Origin: Iris pallida | Lineage: Eukaryota > Streptophyta > Magnoliopsida > Asparagales > Iridaceae | Length of the DNA stretch: 64,000 bases | Assembly (NCBI GenBank): GCA_029216955.1 | Contig: JANAVB010004000.1 | Location: 3,050,829 to 3,114,828, forward strand | Direction of reading: 5' to 3' | In this document: positions 60,383 through 64,000 of the stretch, piece after piece | Numbering within the stretch: position 1 is the first letter of the stretch | Layout: each line of letters opens with the position of its first letter | The notes under the pieces: model-generated | Databases searched by the model: none | What the model was told of the DNA's origin: nothing | Seen by the model: the letters and a program-made list of their open reading frames with translations, nothing else | Program-made: the position numbers and the translations under genes

Positions 60383-62342
60383 TTACGGACCCCTGCCGCG
60401 TATCTGGAATAGAATGTAGTCATACTGCTCCTGGGTGAGCTGCACCATAGGGGCAGTAGAGGGCAGTGCAATGTCTGGAGTCGGCGCCGTCGATGGACCG
60501 GGAGGACGTATCTGCTCCAGCTCTCGCAGTTGCTCATCATAAACAGCAAGGGTACTCACCACCCTCTCAGTATTCGCCTCAAGCGAAGCCGAAACCTGAG
60601 TGAGTGAGGCAGACATGCTCCTCTGCGATCCCTCCAGCTCCACCTGTCTACGCTCTGTGCGCTGCATAGACTCGGTGAGCGTGTGCAAGCTGGCAGCTGT
60701 AGCCTGATGTAGACTCATCAGCTCCTGTATACTGCGCTCGACCGCATCAAATCGTCCGGTGACGATCGGAGGGTCGGATCGTCGCTCGATCGCATCAGAA
60801 ATCTGCTGCTGCAACTCGCGACGCAGCTTCTCGATCTGGCGACGAATATCCTCAGCTCGTGACGACGCCTACGAAGACGGAGACTGCGCACTGACAGAGG
60901 GGGCCCGGGATGACTCCGAAGCTAAATACGCACCGTAGGATCCCGTATCGTAGTACGTACGCTTCTGAAGACCGCCAACGGCGGTCATCCAGAGCTCGTC
61001 CGGCGATGGAGCTATAGGCGGCTGGGAGGAACTACCAGCCCCTCCCTCTGCTGGCGCACTAGCAGCAGCCGCCTCCTCCTGTAGCCGAACAAACTCGGCC
61101 TAGAATAATGTTTGCTAATGTGTAAGTGTTTGCTAAAGTCTATATTGATATCTATTTTCCTGTTTTCTAAATTATAGTAAATTAATATAAAGAATAGAAC
61201 GTACATATGCCTGCATCGCCCTCTCGTCAATGAACTCTCCAGCCCTCCGATGGGTGACTAGGAAGACGGTCACCATGTTCGGGTCCTCACCCTTTTTTAC
61301 CTGTTAAAATATATTATCTATTATTAGTATTAAACATTCTATCGAACTATATATAAATTAATGTCCGTCATAGAAAACGTACCAGACGACGAAAATGCTT
61401 CGTCATCGGAATGGAGCCACCACACCACTTACTGGCGCTCGACCGTGCCACCTTGGCCTTGTCAGACCGCTCCTGGTACTTGGGCTCGCTGAATCTAGCC
61501 TTCATCGCAGCCCACTGCTCTGGCGTGATCCAATCGTGGATCGGCTGTCCGGAGCGATCACGACACTTCTAGTCGTGGATCGCATCACGGATGAGCTTGG
61601 CTGCGACGGCAGAAAATTGGCCCTCGATCCTCACCGCCCGGTGTGGTGGATAGAAATTGGTCCTCTACAAGAAGTAAAATACAAAAGATGTATAATATAC
61701 ACAAATGATTATTAAAATTTAAAAATAAACAAATTTTTTACCTTGAAGTGGGTGAACCAAAAGATCTTCCTATCTGGGGGAGCACCTGAGTAGTTAATCC
61801 AAGGCCCACCACAGTTCTTCCTCAGAAATACCCCCGGCTGTCTCTGTACTACAGAAGGCCGATACCTATACAATAATAATTCTCATGAATATATATGTAC
61901 ATATAATTATTTAAGAAATATATATTAACTAATTAACTTACTTCATAGGTCCGTCCGTCCAAATCTCCATACGTGTCTCACCCGGGGGAGCGCATGGAGG
62001 GTCGCTCCCACCTCCTGCCTGAACAGGATCAGTCTGATCACCGTCCTCCATATGCTCGACGTCGGCTCCCCCCATAGAGCCGTCGACAGGAGGAATGCTG
62101 GACGGGGGATCAGGGATGCTGGACGCGAAAGGGATGCTGGACGGGGGATCAGGAAGGCTAGACGACGAGGGAGGAGTCGCCAACCTGCTGGAACTGCCCT
62201 GTCCCGGTAATGGACCGGGAACAGAATGGTACAATAGCGTACTCGGAGATGAAGATGAGGGTACGGAATCTCCATCCCCAGCCCGAGGCTGACGAGACTG
62301 CCTAATATAAAATCCTCCGCGTCGTCCTCTTGGTTTAGTCAT
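60383..62342 (-). pseudogene. CACTA TnpA-like (Ptta/En/Spm family) gene, five exons, with stops
   Basis: In En/Spm the TnpA-type protein binds subterminal repeats and works with the TNP2-type transposase. Exons inferred from GT/AG sites: 62342-61942 (Pro/Ser-rich, start MTKPRGRRGGFYIRQ), 61865-61742 (RKNCGGPWINYSGAPPDRKI), 61664-61383 (PEQWAAMKARFSEPKYQERS, ASKWCGGSIPMTKHFRRL), 61300-61205 (KKGEDPNMVTVFLVTHRRAG) and 61099-60383 (FVRLQEEAAAA, then a long heptad-like coiled coil around SIQELMSLHQATAASLHTLT). All joins keep frame. Two in-frame TAGs break it, one in exon 3 (about 61571, probably a former Trp codon) and one in exon 5 (about 60869, a possible former Gln codon). Confidence 0.85.
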
Positions 62343-62554
62343 ACCTGATAATAACATATGACAAAAAAACATATTTATTTGATAGACATCACAGATTTTT
62401 GAAAAATATTATAGTCACAGATAAAAGTGTCAATAAAGTGTCACTGAAGTGTCATAGATTTATATGATAGAAGTGTCACTAAAGTGTCAAATATGATGAT
62501 AAAACAAACGTACAGATTTAATCCTCTTCTGAAAATTTATCTAGTTCGTTTAGC

Positions 62555-64000
62555 TCATCTTCTTCTTCTTCTTCTTCTTCTCTTCTTCTTCTTCTTCTTC
62601 TTCTTCTTCTTCTTCTTCTTCTTCTTCTTCTTTTCTTCCTCCTCTTCATCTTCACTTTCATCTGCATCTTCCTCTTCAGATAATTCTACTTCTTCTATAC
62701 AATTAGATGTGTAATGAGAAACTTTTATCGTATCCACTTCTATAATATTTGTTACAAGAGGTAGTTCATCCTCTTGATAAGCTATATCGTCAACCTCAAA
62801 GGTATTTCTAGCTTTGGTCTTGCATACTGCCCACCAGTCCGACCTTGTTATTTCCCGTTTAGGATAACTTGTGAAGTACACGAGCTGAGCCTGACTTGAT
62901 AGGACAAATGGTTCATAGGCTTGATATCGACGCCGATAGTTTATATCAACAAGACCGTGCTTGTCTACTTTCCAACCTTGACCTTCAATCGGATCAAACC
63001 AATCACACCTGAATAACACAATCTTAGCAGGCTCTATTCCATAACTATATGTCAGCTCCACGATCTCCCGTAGCACGCCATAGAAATTGCTTCCCGTATC
63101 AATATCTTTGTAGTTCGAAGATCTGATACACAAACAGCTGTTTTTGGTGGAGTCGAGATCCACAAAGTTGTCTCTGATCGGGCAAGTTGTTGACTTGAAC
63201 CTAAACCCATTAACAGAGTAGCTTGGCCATATTTTTACAGCATAAATTGGTCCCTTGGCTAGCATTCTAATAGACTCATTCTCAAGTCTTGCGTATGGAC
63301 GATCGACCTAAATACCATGAAAGAAGCAATTAAGCTCATTCTCAATCAAGTGTATATATAGAAAGGTAATTACAGAGTTCTCAAGTCTTACATATGCACT
63401 CAACCATGATGAAAAATAATACCTCATTTCTTGTTCTAGTTCTTTTTCTGTTATGTGTGGCCTACCTGACCTCACATCATCATTAAATATGCTGAAAACA
63501 ACATCGTGCAATTAATATAACAGTATAATAATCAACACTATTAAAATAATGTAGACGTATTAATTACTTACCCCTTCGATTTCTCTACTTCCTCCTCGTC
63601 GTAGTTGAGTAATACATACACCTGAGCAGCCCTTAGCTCATCATCGTTCAGATATCTCTTCTTCATTTTACCCGATGGCTTTCCTGGAGCATTGAATACC
63701 TTCAGTATTGTATCATTACTTTCATGATCTCTGTCATCGTTTCTGGAAGCTCTCGTTCTATTAGTTGCAACATGAGGCTTGAAATACATCGAACAAAAGT
63801 TTGTAATCTCCTCGAGAACATAGGCTTCACAAATAGAACCCTCGACCCGTGCCTTATTTTTCACCTTTCTTTTTAGGTGATTCAAATGTCGCTAGAACGG
63901 GTACATCCATCGATATTTGATGGGTCCACTAACATGTACCTCATAGGATAGATGAATCGACAAATGCTCCATAGAGTCGAAGAATCCAGGAGGAAACACC
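62555..64000 (-). pseudogene. CACTA TNP2-like transposase, 3' part (DUF4218 and DUF4216)
   Basis: The TNP2-type transposase cuts and joins the CACTA ends; its catalytic core lies upstream, outside the window. Exons inferred: 64000-63572 (DUF4218: GFFDSMEHLSIHLSYEVHVS, then NHLKRKVKNKARVEGSICEA), 63491-63392 (RPHITEKELEQEMRYYFSSW) and 63307-62555 (DUF4216: ARLENESIRMLAKGP, FYGVLREIVELTYSYGIEP, LFRCDWFDPIEGQGWKVD, ITRSDWWAVCKTKARN). A TAG at about 63893 interrupts the YPF-RHLNHL stretch. The acidic C-terminus runs into a GAA microsatellite (62558-62634) that shifts the frame to Lys and then Arg codons. The normal end (DELNELDKFSEED) lies beyond it in another frame. Confidence 0.9.
62558..62634. 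repeat. (TCT)n trinucleotide microsatellite
   Basis: About 25 TCT/GAA units with two phase breaks, inside the acidic tail of the transposase. Confidence 0.95.

Larger units (their letters stand above)
59236..64000 (-). mobile_element. Autonomous-type CACTA element, inactivated, left part (CACTA-3)
   Basis: The left end is near ACTAAAATAACTCC (about 59236; the CACTA word itself is altered). Dense TTTAGCGACG/CGTCGCTAAA subterminal repeats follow (59250-59705). Then come a long hairpin (59763-60059), a TnpA-like gene (62342-60383, minus) and the 3' part of a TNP2-like transposase gene (from beyond 64000 to 62555, minus). Both genes have stops. The right end is outside the window, so the length is unknown. 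Confidence 0.88.

Noticed and set aside
62484..62714. A plus-strand frame of polyphenylalanine and polyserine
   Set aside because: A translation of the TCT microsatellite opposite the transposase exon.

Overview
The window is plant nuclear DNA made almost wholly of nested transposable elements. I see no intact host gene. The evidence for a plant is: a Sirevirus-type Copia element with an env-like reading frame, very long Gypsy LTRs with almost no coding interior, a plant L1-type LINE, CACTA (En/Spm) elements with CACTA...TAGTG ends, and captured pieces of two plant genes (an IQD calmodulin-binding protein and the chloroplast translocon protein TIC236). The AT-rich sequence, many microsatellites and deep nesting point to a large, repeat-rich angiosperm genome. 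The species cannot be told from the sequence.

Layout. 1-18503: 3' part of a Sirevirus (pol end, promoter-like patch, env-like ORF in three pieces, PPT, 3' LTR). It is interrupted by a minus-strand non-autonomous Gypsy-type element (1697-11660) and by a 4.1-kb solo LTR, here called LTR A (12461-16600). 18504-19632: spacer with a degraded LTR-like piece. 19633-39182: a second large non-autonomous Gypsy-type element with two ~4.6-kb LTRs (B and C) and a perfect CGAAG target duplication. Its interior carries a 3.9-kb solo LTR (D, ATACT duplication), and a 5'-truncated LINE sits in LTR C. 39197-about 39480: one end of a CACTA-like element. 43134-51973: a degraded minus-strand Copia (TNT1-94 type), split by a 2.96-kb CACTA element (45719-48679, GAG duplication) carrying an IQD gene fragment. 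52474-56939: a second CACTA element (CCA duplication) carrying the C-terminal part of TIC236. 58187-about 59230: a Copia-type LTR with internal tandem repeats. About 59236-64000: an inactivated autonomous-type CACTA element with subterminal repeats, a long hairpin, a TnpA-like gene and the 3' part of a TNP2-like transposase gene, running off the window end.

The strongest unexplained signals are these. (1) A leader stem-loop lies just inside the 5' LTR of both large Gypsy-type elements. Its flanks are conserved, and its inner 10-bp stem is perfectly paired in both although the stem sequences are unrelated. (2) A short acidic reading frame recurs near the 3' end of all four long LTRs A-D. (3) A Sirevirus LTR-like promoter motif cluster recurs immediately upstream of the env-like ORF. 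(4) A ~140-bp-arm hairpin lies inside the last CACTA element. Nearly all in-frame stops in the decayed coding regions are explained by C-to-T (or complementary G-to-A) changes, as expected for long-methylated DNA.
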